42,702 bases of DNA from Clostridia bacterium. Lineage in GTDB: Bacteria; Bacillota; Clostridia; Christensenellales; Aristaeellaceae. The notes below the pieces were generated by a model. The model had not been told where the DNA came from and did no database searches. It was given only the letters and a program-made list of their open reading frames with translations. The first letter of the stretch is position 1. Each line of letters starts with the position of its first letter. Location of the stretch: positions 1 through 42,702 of the forward strand of contig JAFUFC010000140.1 in the NCBI GenBank assembly GCA_017470095.1, given 5' to 3'. Shown in pieces: positions 1-7,790 of this stretch. The translations under genes were made by a program, and so were the position numbers.

Positions 1-100
1 ACAGCAGCATCCGGTCCGCCTGCTCGCGGTCATACGCCGTCAAAAGCGCCCGGCAATAGTACGCCGACCCATGTATATCCGACGCGATCAGCCATTTCAT
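1..100 (-). CDS. yfcE: YfcE-type phosphodiesterase, N-terminal fragment (cut by window edge)
   Basis: Only the first 33 codons are visible; the gene continues beyond the left edge. The protein starts MKWLIASDIHGSAYYC, and the D-x-H-G motif (SDIHGS) is the first metal-binding block of calcineurin-like metallophosphoesterases. The close match of this start to the YfcE/MJ0936 group suggests a small cytosolic phosphodiesterase. The start is supported by a GAAGGAG ribosome site about 9 bases upstream and by a good minus-strand promoter at 137-165. It is transcribed divergently from the mgtC-like pair. The family call rests on one motif and the N-terminal pattern, so the substrate cannot be named. 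Confidence 0.75.
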   Translation of the reverse strand, partial: MKWLIASDIHGSAYYCRALLTAYDREQADRMLL

Positions 101-136
101 TTTCGCCCACTCCTTCTTCAACTTATGCCAATATTC

Positions 137-165
137 AGTATACAAAAAGAAAGATGAAAAAGCAA
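137..165 (-). promoter_or_regulatory. promoter of the yfcE-like gene
   Basis: On the minus strand, TTGCTT (-35) and TATACT (-10) are separated by 17 bases. The -10 lies about 37 bases upstream of the start codon. Confidence 0.65.
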
Positions 166-221
166 GGCGTCGGTTCATTTCAATTTTGTCAAAATCGGCG
201 GAAATGCTTTGTATCCACCTA

Positions 222-250
222 TTGCAGTACCGTAATTAATCTGGTATAGT
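222..250 (+). promoter_or_regulatory. promoter of the mgtC-like pair
   Basis: TTGCAG and TATAGT with a 17-base spacer; the base pair TG one nucleotide before the -10 makes it an extended -10. The predicted start lies near 257, leaving a leader of about 40 bases, too short for an M-box magnesium riboswitch. A 7-bp imperfect inverted repeat (251-257 with 277-283) overlaps the predicted start. Confidence 0.65.
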
Positions 251-295
251 TTATGTGTATGCCTTTTCTCTACCAACGCATAAGGGAGAATAATC

Positions 296-1012
296 ATGCT
301 TCACGATTTTGATTTTCTCACCGCGGTTCTGCGGCTCGTGCTGGCCATGGCTGCTGGTGGCGCAGTGGGCTACGGCCGGTCCAAAAAGGAGCGGGCCGCC
401 GGCTTACGAACCTACATGCTCATCAGCATCGGCGCAGCCATGACGGTGCTGCTGGCCCTGTATGAGTATGAAATGCTCATGGGCTCCTGGGCGGAAATTA
501 CCAATGAAGTAGGCAATAAATTCGACGTTTCCCGTATGGTGGGCCAGGCCATTACCGGCATCGGTTTCCTGGGCGCGGGCATCATCATCAAAATTGCCCA
601 TCAGCAGGTGAAAGGCCTGACCACCGCCACCGGCTTGTTTGCCACCGTGTGCATGGGCATCGCCGCCGGAGCTGGGTTTTACGAGGTAGTTATTATTTCC
701 TTGATCCTGATCGTGCTGGTGCTGAACGTGATGTCTCCCTTGGAAGGGGCGTTCAAGCGCAGGCTGCGGAACATCACCCTCCACGTGGAGTTCAACTCGG
801 TGGAGGATTTATCCGCCATTACTGGCACCATGCAGCAATTGCACGCCCAGATTTTTGATATCGATATTGAGCGCACGGAATGGAAGGATGATAAACCGCC
901 TTGCGCCACGTTCATCCTCAAACTGAGCAAGGAAAACCATTCCCACTCCGGCATGCTTTCTTCCCTGGCGGAATTGAACTGCGTGCACTCGGTACAGGAA
1001 TTAATCGCATAA
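296..1012 (+). CDS. MgtC/SapB family membrane protein (first of two)
   Basis: A 238-residue protein with about five hydrophobic segments in residues 8-150 and a soluble tail of about 85 residues. The MgtC signature is visible: an AGLRT motif after the first helix (residues 35-39), a G-F-L-G-A-G block near 95 and the conserved GLTTATGL stretch. The tail has the size and alternating pattern of the ACT-like domain found in longer MgtC/YhiD proteins. Family members affect magnesium homeostasis, membrane potential or F-ATPase activity; the biochemical role is not settled. The canonical G-x-E-R motif reads GYGRSKKE here, unlike its neighbour. An AGGGAG ribosome site supports the ATG. The next gene starts 13 bases downstream, so the two are surely cotranscribed. 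Confidence 0.88.
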   Translation: MLHDFDFLTAVLRLVLAMAAGGAVGYGRSKKERAAGLRTYMLISIGAAMTVLLALYEYEMLMGSWAEITNEVGNKFDVSRMVGQAITGIGFLGAGIIIKIAHQQVKGLTTATGLFATVCMGIAAGAGFYEVVIISLILIVLVLNVMSPLEGAFKRRLRNITLHVEFNSVEDLSAITGTMQQLHAQIFDIDIERTEWKDDKPPCATFILKLSKENHSHSGMLSSLAELNCVHSVQELIA

Positions 1013-1025
1013 GGAGGAAAACGGA

Positions 1026-1709
1026 ATGCTATCCATTTTTGACGAGCTGAGAGGAATGGATTTTTTCTCCATTCTGCTCAGGATGCTGCTTTCCTGCCTG
1101 TGCGGCGCAGTAATTGGGCTGGAAAGATCGTATAAGAACCGGCCCGCCGGTTTCCGTACTCACATTCTGGTCTGCATGGGATCGGCGGCTGCGGCACTGA
1201 CGGGGCTGTATCTGTTCCTGGTGCTGCAATTGCCTTCCGATATTTCCCGCATCAGTGGCCAGGTCATTTCCGGCCTGGGATTTATCGGCGCGGGTACCAT
1301 CATCGTAACCAAGAAATTGACCATCAAGGGCCTGACTACCGCCGCCGGCCTGTGGACCGCCGGTATTATCGGCCTGGCCATCGGCAGCGGATATTATGAA
1401 ATCGGCTTGATGGGCACCGTGCTGGTGCTGCTGGCCGAAACATTGTTTGCCAGCTTTGGCAAGCACATCCAGCGCAACCCCGCCTACGAGGTGGAAGTGC
1501 TCTACAACGAAAAAACCAGCCTGGATCAGGTACTGCGCCTGTGCAAGGACAACCACATGGCCATCACCAATTTGAAAATCCATACCTTGGACGAGGGAAG
1601 CGAAGCCCAGTACATTGCTGAAGTGGCCCTCCGGGGCGGCATGGGCAGCGAGCAATTACTCAGCCACATCCGCACCATGCCAGGCATCATTATGGCGACA
1701 GGGCTGTAA
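1026..1709 (+). CDS. MgtC/SapB family membrane protein (second of two)
   Basis: A 227-residue paralogue of the preceding protein: about five membrane segments in residues 13-145 and an ACT-like cytosolic tail. It keeps the canonical family motif GLERSYKNRPAGFRTH (from about residue 30), the GLGFIGAG block and GLTTAAGLWTAG. It follows the first copy after 13 bases with an AAGGAGG ribosome site, and a hairpin terminator follows the stop. The divergence of the two copies, especially in the first motif, suggests an old duplication that may now work as a hetero-oligomer; this is inference. Function is as uncertain as for the family generally. Confidence 0.88.
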   Translation: MLSIFDELRGMDFFSILLRMLLSCLCGAVIGLERSYKNRPAGFRTHILVCMGSAAAALTGLYLFLVLQLPSDISRISGQVISGLGFIGAGTIIVTKKLTIKGLTTAAGLWTAGIIGLAIGSGYYEIGLMGTVLVLLAETLFASFGKHIQRNPAYEVEVLYNEKTSLDQVLRLCKDNHMAITNLKIHTLDEGSEAQYIAEVALRGGMGSEQLLSHIRTMPGIIMATGL

Positions 1710-1750
1710 TCGCGCAAGCCGTTGTAAAATATATAGAAAAATACATCAGT

Positions 1751-1786
1751 AAAAAACCAGAGAAAAGCTTTTTCCTCTGGTTTTTT
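1751..1786. terminator. bidirectional intrinsic terminator
   Basis: CCAGAG and CTCTGG arms, with A-rich and T-rich flanks on both sides, lie between the convergent mgtC-like pair and the epimerase gene. The element closely resembles the terminator at 36731-36767. Confidence 0.85.
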
Positions 1787-1813
1787 GTATGTTTTACGTG
1801 TAGTGGCTTTGCG

Positions 1814-2917
1814 TTACTTTTCCAGAATTCCTACGCGCTCGAACCTATCCACTCCCGTCACGCCCAGACCGGGTTCATCAGTGAGCGTAATATTCCTTTC
1901 GCAAAACACCGCGCCGCCGTGCACCGGGTCCTGGGCGCAAAGCATGGGGCCATCCAAATCGATCTTGGTGATCACCTGCCGGGCGCAAGCCAGGTGCGCC
2001 GCGGCATTCACAGCCACGCGGCCTTCCAGCATACAGCCGATCATGCATTCCACGCCGTACATTTCCGACATCGTGGCAATTTTCATGGCGTTGTAAATCC
2101 CGCCGCACTTCATCAGCTTGATGTTCAGCAAATCGGCCGCGCCCAGCTGCAAAATTCTTATGGCGTCTTCGGGAGAAAACACCGCTTCGTCTGCCAGTAC
2201 CGGCACGTAGCTGCGCTCGGTAACATACTTAAGCCCTTCCAAATCCCGGGCTGCTACAGGCTGCTCCACCAATTCGATATCCAACCCCTTTTCCTGCATG
2301 CCGTTGAGGATGCGCACAGCCTCCTTGGGCTTCCAGGCCTGGTTGGCGTCGATGCGCAATGTGGTGCCGACAGGCACGGCTCCACGCACCGCAGAAAGCC
2401 GCTCCACATCCAATTGGGGATTCACGCCCACTTTGATTTTTAGGCAATCAAACCCCCGGTCGATAGCAATGCGTGCGTCCCGGGCCATGGTATCCGGATC
2501 ATTGACGCTGATGGTCAAATCCGTCACCAGATGCTTCCTGGCGCCGCCCAGCAGCTTATACACCGGGATATCGTGCAGCTTGCCGTACAAGTCCCACAGG
2601 GCCATATCAACGGCTGCTTTGGCGCTTGTATTGTGCAAAACGCACCGTTGGGTCAGCAGCATCAAATCCTCAAAATCATCCACATCCCGGCCCAGCAGGT
2701 TGGGAGCCAGGTGGTGCTCCATAGCCCCAATAATCGCTTCGGCAGTATCACCGGTAATGACCCCAGTGGGCGGCGCTTCGCCATAGCCCACGGCGGCGGT
2801 ATCGGTGTAGATTTTTACAATCACATCCTCCACGCTATCCACGGTACGCAGCGCGGTTTTAAAAGGCGTTCTCAAGGGAATTGAAATCCTTCCCCATTCG
2901 ACGGCCGTAATCTTCAT
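1814..2917 (-). CDS. ykfB: dipeptide epimerase (L-Ala-D/L-Glu epimerase type, enolase superfamily)
   Basis: A 367-residue enolase-superfamily enzyme of the muconate-lactonising subgroup. The catalytic lysines are visible as K-x-K at 160-162 and K267 (NIKLMK), and the metal ligands as D190 (RIDAN), E218 (VEQP) and D243 (LADE). A D-L-D-G motif near residue 319 is typical of dipeptide epimerases, which use it to bind the dipeptide amino group. The likely reaction is interconversion of L-Ala-D-Glu and L-Ala-L-Glu during recycling of murein peptides in the cytosol; the exact dipeptide is not certain. The ATG at 2917 is chosen over an upstream one because GGGAGGGGG lies directly before it. The gene has its own extended -10 promoter behind the terminator of the M20 peptidase gene. 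Confidence 0.88.
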   Translation of the reverse strand: MKITAVEWGRISIPLRTPFKTALRTVDSVEDVIVKIYTDTAAVGYGEAPPTGVITGDTAEAIIGAMEHHLAPNLLGRDVDDFEDLMLLTQRCVLHNTSAKAAVDMALWDLYGKLHDIPVYKLLGGARKHLVTDLTISVNDPDTMARDARIAIDRGFDCLKIKVGVNPQLDVERLSAVRGAVPVGTTLRIDANQAWKPKEAVRILNGMQEKGLDIELVEQPVAARDLEGLKYVTERSYVPVLADEAVFSPEDAIRILQLGAADLLNIKLMKCGGIYNAMKIATMSEMYGVECMIGCMLEGRVAVNAAAHLACARQVITKIDLDGPMLCAQDPVHGGAVFCERNITLTDEPGLGVTGVDRFERVGILEK

Positions 2918-2951
2918 AACTGGCCCCCTCCCGGTATATTTCCCTGTGCTG

Positions 2952-2980
2952 ATTATAGCACATGATCCCACTGATCGAAA
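2952..2980 (-). promoter_or_regulatory. promoter of the epimerase gene
   Basis: A perfect TATAAT preceded by TGC (extended -10), with a weak -35 (TTTCGA) 17 bases upstream on the minus strand. The start codon is about 35 bases downstream. Confidence 0.7.
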
Positions 2981-2983
2981 AGA

Positions 2984-3007
2984 GGCCGGGCGCAATCTTG
3001 CCCAGCC
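2984..3007 (-). terminator. intrinsic terminator after the M20 peptidase gene
   Basis: On the minus strand, GGCTGGGC pairs with GCCCGGCC (one G-T pair) across an 8-base loop, followed by TCTTTT. A T-run on the plus strand also follows the hairpin. Confidence 0.7.
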
Positions 3008-3048
3008 GTCCTGTTTTTTTCTTGTTTCTTCGGAATATTGTGACTGTC

Positions 3049-4161
3049 CTACGCCAAATCCGCCGCTTCCCGGATCATCTCCGCCGCAAATTCAATCTGC
3101 TTGGGCAAGCTATCCAGATACACGCATTCTTCCACCGTGTGCATCTTCTCCCCAGCCAGGCCCAGCCCATCCAGCACGCCAATGCCCGCCTGACCCGCGA
3201 TGGAAATATCCCCCGCCCCGCCGGTCTTTTCGTGGTAGCGCTTCTGTCCCTGCTTTTCGCTGATGCCCAGGGCCAGATCCAGCAGCCGCTGGCTTTTTTC
3301 ATTCAGGTCAATAGCCGGATGGCTGGCGCCAAAGGTGACTTCCGTTTTCACACCAGGCACCGGCTCCATGGCGCAAATCGCCTGAATTTTTTGCATCAAT
3401 TCCGGCTTGTACTGCTCATTGAAATACCGGAATTCGCAATCGGCCACAGCTTCCGGGGCCACCACATTCTCCGCCGTACCGCCAGAAATCAGCCCTGCGT
3501 TAAAGCTGATATCCCGTTTATCATCCCGCAGGGCGTACAGCTGGGTGATATGGGCGCACAGAGCTTGGATGGCGCTGGCGCACACTTTGTACTGAGCGCC
3601 GGAATGGCCGGGAATGCCAGTGCAGCGAATGCGCACGGACGTAACGCCCTTCCGGGCACAGGTGAGCCGGTAATCGCTGCTGCAGGGCTCAAAGCTCAAG
3701 GCCGCAAAAGACTGCCGGGCCGTTTCCAGAATGGTTTTGTGGCTTTCAGGGGAACCCACCTCTTCATCGGGGTTGAGCACCGCGCAGATGCGCACTTTTT
3801 TCAAATCAACCTTCGGCAACGCTTTTTGCAGGGCGTAAAGCATCACCACGTCCCCGCCCTTCATATCGATACTGCCGGAACCCAAAGCTTTGCCATCGCC
3901 AATTTCCGTAAAAGGCACATGCACCGCCCGGGGAAACACCGTATCCATATGCCCCATGAGCATCAATTGCTTGTCCCCCGTGCCGATGGCAGCTTTGAGC
4001 ACCGGGCCGTATTCCTGCCCGGGGATCAGTTCCGTTTCAAACCCCAGGGACTGAAAATCCTCCGCGAACATGGCTGCCACCTTGGCCACATCTTCCCTGT
4101 CGTGGCTGCCGCTGGGCTGATCCACATATTTTTTTAACGATTCCAAAGGCGTGGTAAGCAT
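3049..4161 (-). CDS. M20-family metallopeptidase, glutamate-carboxypeptidase-like
   Basis: A 370-residue zinc hydrolase with all M20 landmarks: H71 and D73 in GHMDTVFP, D99 in GSIDMKGG (bridging ligand), E133/E134 in PDEEVGS (base and ligand), a later E in SFEP and a C-terminal HTVEE histidine. GHMDTVFP and the overall length resemble carboxypeptidase G2 and related enzymes that remove C-terminal glutamate. No signal peptide is present, so it acts in the cytosol. It lies 13 bases after the ABC ATPase gene and probably ends that operon, since a terminator follows. With the importer and the dipeptide epimerase next door, a role in breaking down imported glutamate-containing peptides is a reasonable inference; a general aminoacylase cannot be excluded. 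Confidence 0.88.
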   Translation of the reverse strand: MLTTPLESLKKYVDQPSGSHDREDVAKVAAMFAEDFQSLGFETELIPGQEYGPVLKAAIGTGDKQLMLMGHMDTVFPRAVHVPFTEIGDGKALGSGSIDMKGGDVVMLYALQKALPKVDLKKVRICAVLNPDEEVGSPESHKTILETARQSFAALSFEPCSSDYRLTCARKGVTSVRIRCTGIPGHSGAQYKVCASAIQALCAHITQLYALRDDKRDISFNAGLISGGTAENVVAPEAVADCEFRYFNEQYKPELMQKIQAICAMEPVPGVKTEVTFGASHPAIDLNEKSQRLLDLALGISEKQGQKRYHEKTGGAGDISIAGQAGIGVLDGLGLAGEKMHTVEECVYLDSLPKQIEFAAEMIREAADLA

Positions 4162-4174
4162 CGCAGCCCCTCCG

Positions 4175-4960
4175 TTACAATACCTTATTCAAGAAATCCT
4201 GGGTACGCTTTTGCTGGGGATGATCAAAAATCTGGTCCGGCGGACCGGCCTCCACGATCTGCCCGTCATCGATAAACAGCACATAATCCGCCACCTGCCG
4301 GGCAAAGCGCATTTCATGAGTGACCACCATCATGGTCATGCCATCGGCCGCCAGGGCCTTCATCACGTCCAGCACCTCTCCCACCATTTCCGGGTCCAGG
4401 GCGGAAGTGGGTTCGTCAAAGAGCATCATGTCCGGGTCCATAGCCAGCGCCCGCACAATGGCCACTCGCTGCTTCTGACCGCCGGACAGACGGCTGGGGT
4501 ATTCATTCCATTTGTCCAGCAAGCCGACCCGGGTGAGCAGGTTCTTCGCCTTTTCCTCTGCTTCCGCTGGAGAAACGCTTTTCACCTTTCGGGGGGACAC
4601 GGTGATATTGTCCTTCACCTTCAAATGGGGAAACAAATTGAACTGCTGGAACACCATGCCCATCCGCTCCCGCAATCGGCACAGCTCTTTCCGGCTGGCC
4701 TGGGTAAGGTCATTCCCCTCAAACAAAATCTGCCCGGCCGTGGGTTTTTCCAGCAGATTAATGGAGCGAAGCAAGGTAGACTTTCCACTGCCGGAAGGCC
4801 CAATCAGCACCAGCACGTCGCTCTTGTGCACATTCAAGTTGATATCCTTGAGCACTTCCAGCTTGCCAAAATTTTTGTATAATCCCCGAACCTGCACCAG
4901 CACTTCAGTGGATGAACCGGAATCGACAACGTTTTTTACCTCAGACGACGCTGTTTTCAC
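4175..4960 (-). CDS. polar amino-acid ABC transporter ATP-binding protein (GlnQ/HisP type)
   Basis: A 261-residue ATPase with Walker [10 protein letters not shown] (about 53-61), the Q-loop in [10 protein letters not shown], signature [16 protein letters not shown] and Walker [15 protein letters not shown]. It is the cytosolic energiser for the permease encoded just upstream. The start is a GTG inside the end of the permease gene (20-base overlap), with AAGGAGG about 10 bases before it. This leaves an N-terminal extension of about 20 residues compared with typical GlnQ, so a slightly later start is possible. The substrate class (polar amino acids) comes from family similarity and the neighbouring binding protein. 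Confidence 0.93.
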   Translation of the reverse strand: MKTASSEVKNVVDSGSSTEVLVQVRGLYKNFGKLEVLKDINLNVHKSDVLVLIGPSGSGKSTLLRSINLLEKPTAGQILFEGNDLTQASRKELCRLRERMGMVFQQFNLFPHLKVKDNITVSPRKVKSVSPAEAEEKAKNLLTRVGLLDKWNEYPSRLSGGQKQRVAIVRALAMDPDMMLFDEPTSALDPEMVGEVLDVMKALAADGMTMMVVTHEMRFARQVADYVLFIDDGQIVEAGPPDQIFDHPQQKRTQDFLNKVL

Positions 4961-5618
4961 TGCGCCTCATCCTCCTTTCCAGCAAACCAAGCAGCCTGGT
5001 CATGGTATAGGTCAGTGCAAAATAAATCAAAGCGGCCACGATCATCGTTTCCAAATACCGGTAATTGACGGAAGAAAGCTTATTGGCCTGATATGTCAAT
5101 TCATACACGCCCACGGCATACAGCACGGAAGATTCCTTGATGATGGCGATGAATTCGTTGCCCATGGCAGGCAGCGTCACCTTGATGGCCTGAGGCAGAA
5201 TGACGTAACGCATTTTCTGATAACCGTTCATGCCCAAGGAATCCGCCGCTTCCTCCTGCCCCTTTTCCACCGATTGCAGCCCGGCTCGAATGAGCTCTGC
5301 CATGTACGCGCCGGAATTAATCACCAGCGCAATGATGCACAGCGTCATCCGGGGCAGGCGCAGCCCCATCTGCGGCAGGCCGTACACAATCATCAGTACC
5401 TGCACCAGCAGCGGCGTTCCGCGGATAAAGGCCACATATGCATTCATTAGCCACCGCAGCGGCAAAAACTGGGTGTGGCGGAATACCGCCACCATCAGCC
5501 CCAAAATGGAGCCCAGCACCACCGTAAACAACGCCAGCTCCACCGTGGTGCCAACGCCCTGCATAAACACATGAAATTTTGTGGTCAGTATTTCCCAAAT
5601 CTTTGGTAAGCTGATCAT
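4941..5618 (-). CDS. polar amino-acid ABC transporter permease
   Basis: A 225-residue integral membrane protein with about five helices, of the HisMQ/GlnP family. The ATPase-coupling loop is visible as [23 protein letters not shown] (EAA motif), and the N-terminal RGTPLLVQV block is typical of polar amino-acid permeases. The ATG at 5618 is preferred to an upstream TTG because AGGGGGAT precedes it. Only one permease gene is present, implying a homodimeric channel. It lies 82 bases after the binding-protein gene, separated by a strong hairpin, and overlaps the ATPase gene by 20 bases. Confidence 0.93.
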   Translation of the reverse strand: MISLPKIWEILTTKFHVFMQGVGTTVELALFTVVLGSILGLMVAVFRHTQFLPLRWLMNAYVAFIRGTPLLVQVLMIVYGLPQMGLRLPRMTLCIIALVINSGAYMAELIRAGLQSVEKGQEEAADSLGMNGYQKMRYVILPQAIKVTLPAMGNEFIAIIKESSVLYAVGVYELTYQANKLSSVNYRYLETMIVAALIYFALTYTMTRLLGLLERRMRRSENSVV

Positions 5619-5643
5619 CCACTTGATCCCCCTATTACACAAG

Positions 5644-5680
5644 GAACGCAGGGGCCGTTCCCATACAGCCCCTGCCGTTC
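5644..5680 (-). other. intercistronic hairpin between binding-protein and permease genes
   Basis: GAACG-CAGGGGC pairs with GCCCCTG-C-CGTTC (one bulged base) around a 12-base loop. No T-run follows on the minus strand, so it is more likely to protect the 3' end of the binding-protein message, or to lower downstream expression, than to terminate fully. Confidence 0.65.
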
Positions 5681-5700
5681 AGCTTTTTTTGGAAAAACGG

Positions 5701-6516
5701 TTACTCCACTTCCAGCAGCGAAACGCTCTTGGTCACCGCGTCGTCCATCCACTGGTCCCAGGTGCCGTCTGCCTTCACCTTGGCAATGTAAGCGTTCACA
5801 ATTTCCAGCAGGGCCCCGTTGTCTCCCTTAGGCACGGCGACGCCAATGCCGGCAGAACTGTCATAGTCCACAGGAACTTCGCTGATTTGGAACGTATCGG
5901 GGTACGCCGCCATGTACTGCTTGGCCACCAGATCAGTGATCAGCCAGCCGTCGATATTGCCTTGGGCCAATTCCAGCGCCAGAATGGAGGGCTTATCCAG
6001 CAAAAGCGGTTCGGAAGATACAAACTGATCCTCCAGAATGCCCTGCTGCAGGGAACCCAGCTGAGCACCCACTTTCTTGCCCTTCATATCTTCCACAGTT
6101 TTCAAAGCGTCATAATCCGCAGCACGCACCAGCAAAATCTGCTCCCCGGCAAAATAGGGGTCGGAAAAATCGACCACTTCCAGCCGTTCAGGCTTGATGG
6201 CCAGGCCGGAAATAACCATGTCCAACTCGCCCACGGATAAGGCGGTCACCAGGCCGCTGAAGGCCTGATCATTGATCTTGATATTCACGCCCAGCTCCTG
6301 CGCAATGCCCTCGGCCAGCGCCATATCGAAACCGGCAATTTCCTCTTCACCCGTTTCGGGATTGGTCCAGTAAAATTCATAGGGCGGGAATTCAACGTTC
6401 GCGCCCACTTCCAGCACGCCCTTTTTTTGAATATCGCTCAGCTGATCGGCGGAGGCAAAGCTCATCGCGCCCAGCAGCATCAGCGCCGACAACAAAATCG
6501 CAGTCAGTTTTTTCAT
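5701..6516 (-). CDS. polar amino-acid ABC transporter substrate-binding protein
   Basis: A 271-residue secreted protein. Residues 1-24 (MKKLTAILLSALMLLGAMSF and on to ASA) are a signal peptide with a type I cleavage site. The mature part has the family-3 binding-protein features: GVLEVGANVEFPPYEF at the start, GFDMALAEGIAQELG, and the VTALSVGELDMVISG stretch that lines the ligand site. Such proteins deliver Glu, Gln, His, Arg, cystine or similar; I cannot separate these. The ATG at 6516 has AACGGAGG upstream. It is the first gene of its operon, with a near-consensus promoter at 6561-6588. Confidence 0.93.
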   Translation of the reverse strand: MKKLTAILLSALMLLGAMSFASADQLSDIQKKGVLEVGANVEFPPYEFYWTNPETGEEEIAGFDMALAEGIAQELGVNIKINDQAFSGLVTALSVGELDMVISGLAIKPERLEVVDFSDPYFAGEQILLVRAADYDALKTVEDMKGKKVGAQLGSLQQGILEDQFVSSEPLLLDKPSILALELAQGNIDGWLITDLVAKQYMAAYPDTFQISEVPVDYDSSAGIGVAVPKGDNGALLEIVNAYIAKVKADGTWDQWMDDAVTKSVSLLEVE

Positions 6517-6560
6517 TTTCACATCCTCCGTTCTCATTCACAAAATTTGGAACATTCCCT

Positions 6561-6588
6561 ATTATACTCATTGCTTTACCGTTGTCAA
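6561..6588 (-). promoter_or_regulatory. promoter of the amino-acid ABC operon
   Basis: Perfect TTGACA and TATAAT boxes with a 16-base spacer on the minus strand. The predicted start is about 38 bases before the ATG. Confidence 0.85.
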
Positions 6589-6679
6589 GTGATAAAATTA
6601 CATTTTTATGCATATTTTATCGACTTTTGCCCATATTTAGAATATTTTTATGTATAAATACAAGATAAATACATTTTCC

Positions 6680-6708
6680 TTGTATCCCTTTCCTTCTTCC
6701 GTTATAAT
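6680..6708 (+). promoter_or_regulatory. promoter of the dus gene
   Basis: TTGTAT and TATAAT with a 17-base spacer; predicted start near 6715. Confidence 0.8.
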
Positions 6709-6719
6709 AGGCATGATGG

Positions 6720-6741
6720 TCAGGCCGTCGGCCCGGCCTGG
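6720..6741 (+). other. 5'-proximal mRNA hairpin of dus
   Basis: CAGGCC (6721-6726) pairs with GGCCTG (6735-6740), extended by one T-G pair, about 5 bases from the predicted transcription start. It may protect the 5' end or affect initiation. Confidence 0.5.
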
Positions 6742-6764
6742 GAAATGAGAGGTAAAAAACATTG

Positions 6765-7724
6765 ATGAAGCTTTATTTTGCGCCCATGGAAGGGCTGACA
6801 GACGCGCTGTACCGACGGGTACATCACGCCACTTTCGGCGGCGCCGATAAGTATTTCATGCCTTTCATCAGCCCGGCCCATTCCCTGCATTTCACGGCCC
6901 GGGAAATGTTTGATCTTTCCCCCAGGGAAAACGCAGGCGTACCGGTGGTGCCCCAAATTCTGGCCAAGGACGCCGCCTATTTCCTGGGCACGGTAAATAT
7001 GCTGCGGGATGCCGGATACACCGAAGTGAACCTTAATATCGGCTGCCCCTCCGGCACCGTCACCGCCAAAGGCAAAGGCGCAGGGATGCTGAAAAAGCCG
7101 GATGAACTGCGCTTTTTCCTCGATGAAATCTTTGCCCGTTCTCCCCTGCCCATTTCCGTCAAGACCCGCATCGGATTTGATTTTCCGGAGGAATGGTCGG
7201 CGTTGGCAGAGATTTTTCTCCAGTATCCCTTGCTTGAGCTGATCATCCATCCCCGCACCTGCCGGGAGTTTTATAGCGGTCAGCCCCATAACGAGCTTCT
7301 GACAGGGTTCATCGCCCGCGCGCCTTTCCCTGTCATTCAGAACGGCAATGTATTCACCCCTGCGGACGCCCATGCAATTGATACAGCATATCCGGCCCTG
7401 ACCGGCCTGATGATGGGCCGGGGCTGGGCCGTTAACCCGGCCCTGGGCCAGGAAATCCTGGGCGGCAAAAAGCTAACCAAGGATGGGCTTGTGCTCTTTC
7501 ATGACCGGCTGTACCGTGCCTATACCCAGCACTGGCCCAAAAGCGCTGCTGTGGGCCGGATGCACGGCATCATGGGCTATCTGGGTTTCTGCTTTGCTGA
7601 CGCGGGAAAACAGCTGCGCTCCCTTCGCAAATCCACCACGCCCCAGGAATATTCCGACGCCGCAGCCCGGCTGTTTGACGAATGCGATCTGGTGGATACG
7701 CCGGTGTTCCTCCCGCCGGATTGA
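6765..7724 (+). CDS. dus: tRNA-dihydrouridine synthase
   Basis: A 319-residue FMN-dependent TIM-barrel enzyme that reduces uridines in the tRNA D-loop. The family start FAPMEGLTD is visible (residues 5-13), and the catalytic cysteine is C94 in NLNIGCPSG. The SVKTRIGF strand, the IIHPRT segment and the GNG...MMGRG phosphate-binding blocks follow in the right order, with a helical C-terminal domain. Length fits the family. A TTG three bases upstream of the ATG is an alternative start at slightly better spacing from the GAGAGG site. The gene is monocistronic, with its own promoter and a terminator shared with typA. Confidence 0.92.
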   Translation: MKLYFAPMEGLTDALYRRVHHATFGGADKYFMPFISPAHSLHFTAREMFDLSPRENAGVPVVPQILAKDAAYFLGTVNMLRDAGYTEVNLNIGCPSGTVTAKGKGAGMLKKPDELRFFLDEIFARSPLPISVKTRIGFDFPEEWSALAEIFLQYPLLELIIHPRTCREFYSGQPHNELLTGFIARAPFPVIQNGNVFTPADAHAIDTAYPALTGLMMGRGWAVNPALGQEILGGKKLTKDGLVLFHDRLYRAYTQHWPKSAAVGRMHGIMGYLGFCFADAGKQLRSLRKSTTPQEYSDAAARLFDECDLVDTPVFLPPD

Positions 7725-7742
7725 AAGAACGGCATAAAAATG

Positions 7743-7772
7743 GCGCTGGAAAAAGCAAACTTTCTCCAGCGC
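7743..7772. terminator. bidirectional terminator between dus and typA
   Basis: GCGCTGGA (7743-7750) pairs with TCCAGCGC (7765-7772). T-rich sequence follows on both strands. Confidence 0.85.
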
Positions 7773-7790
7773 TTCATTTTCTACACCATG

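Noticed and set aside
6651..6662. Palindrome TGTATAAATACA near the dus promoter as an ArgR box
   Set aside because: Half-site spacing differs from ARG boxes, and AT-rich palindromes of 12 bases are expected several times in such a window.
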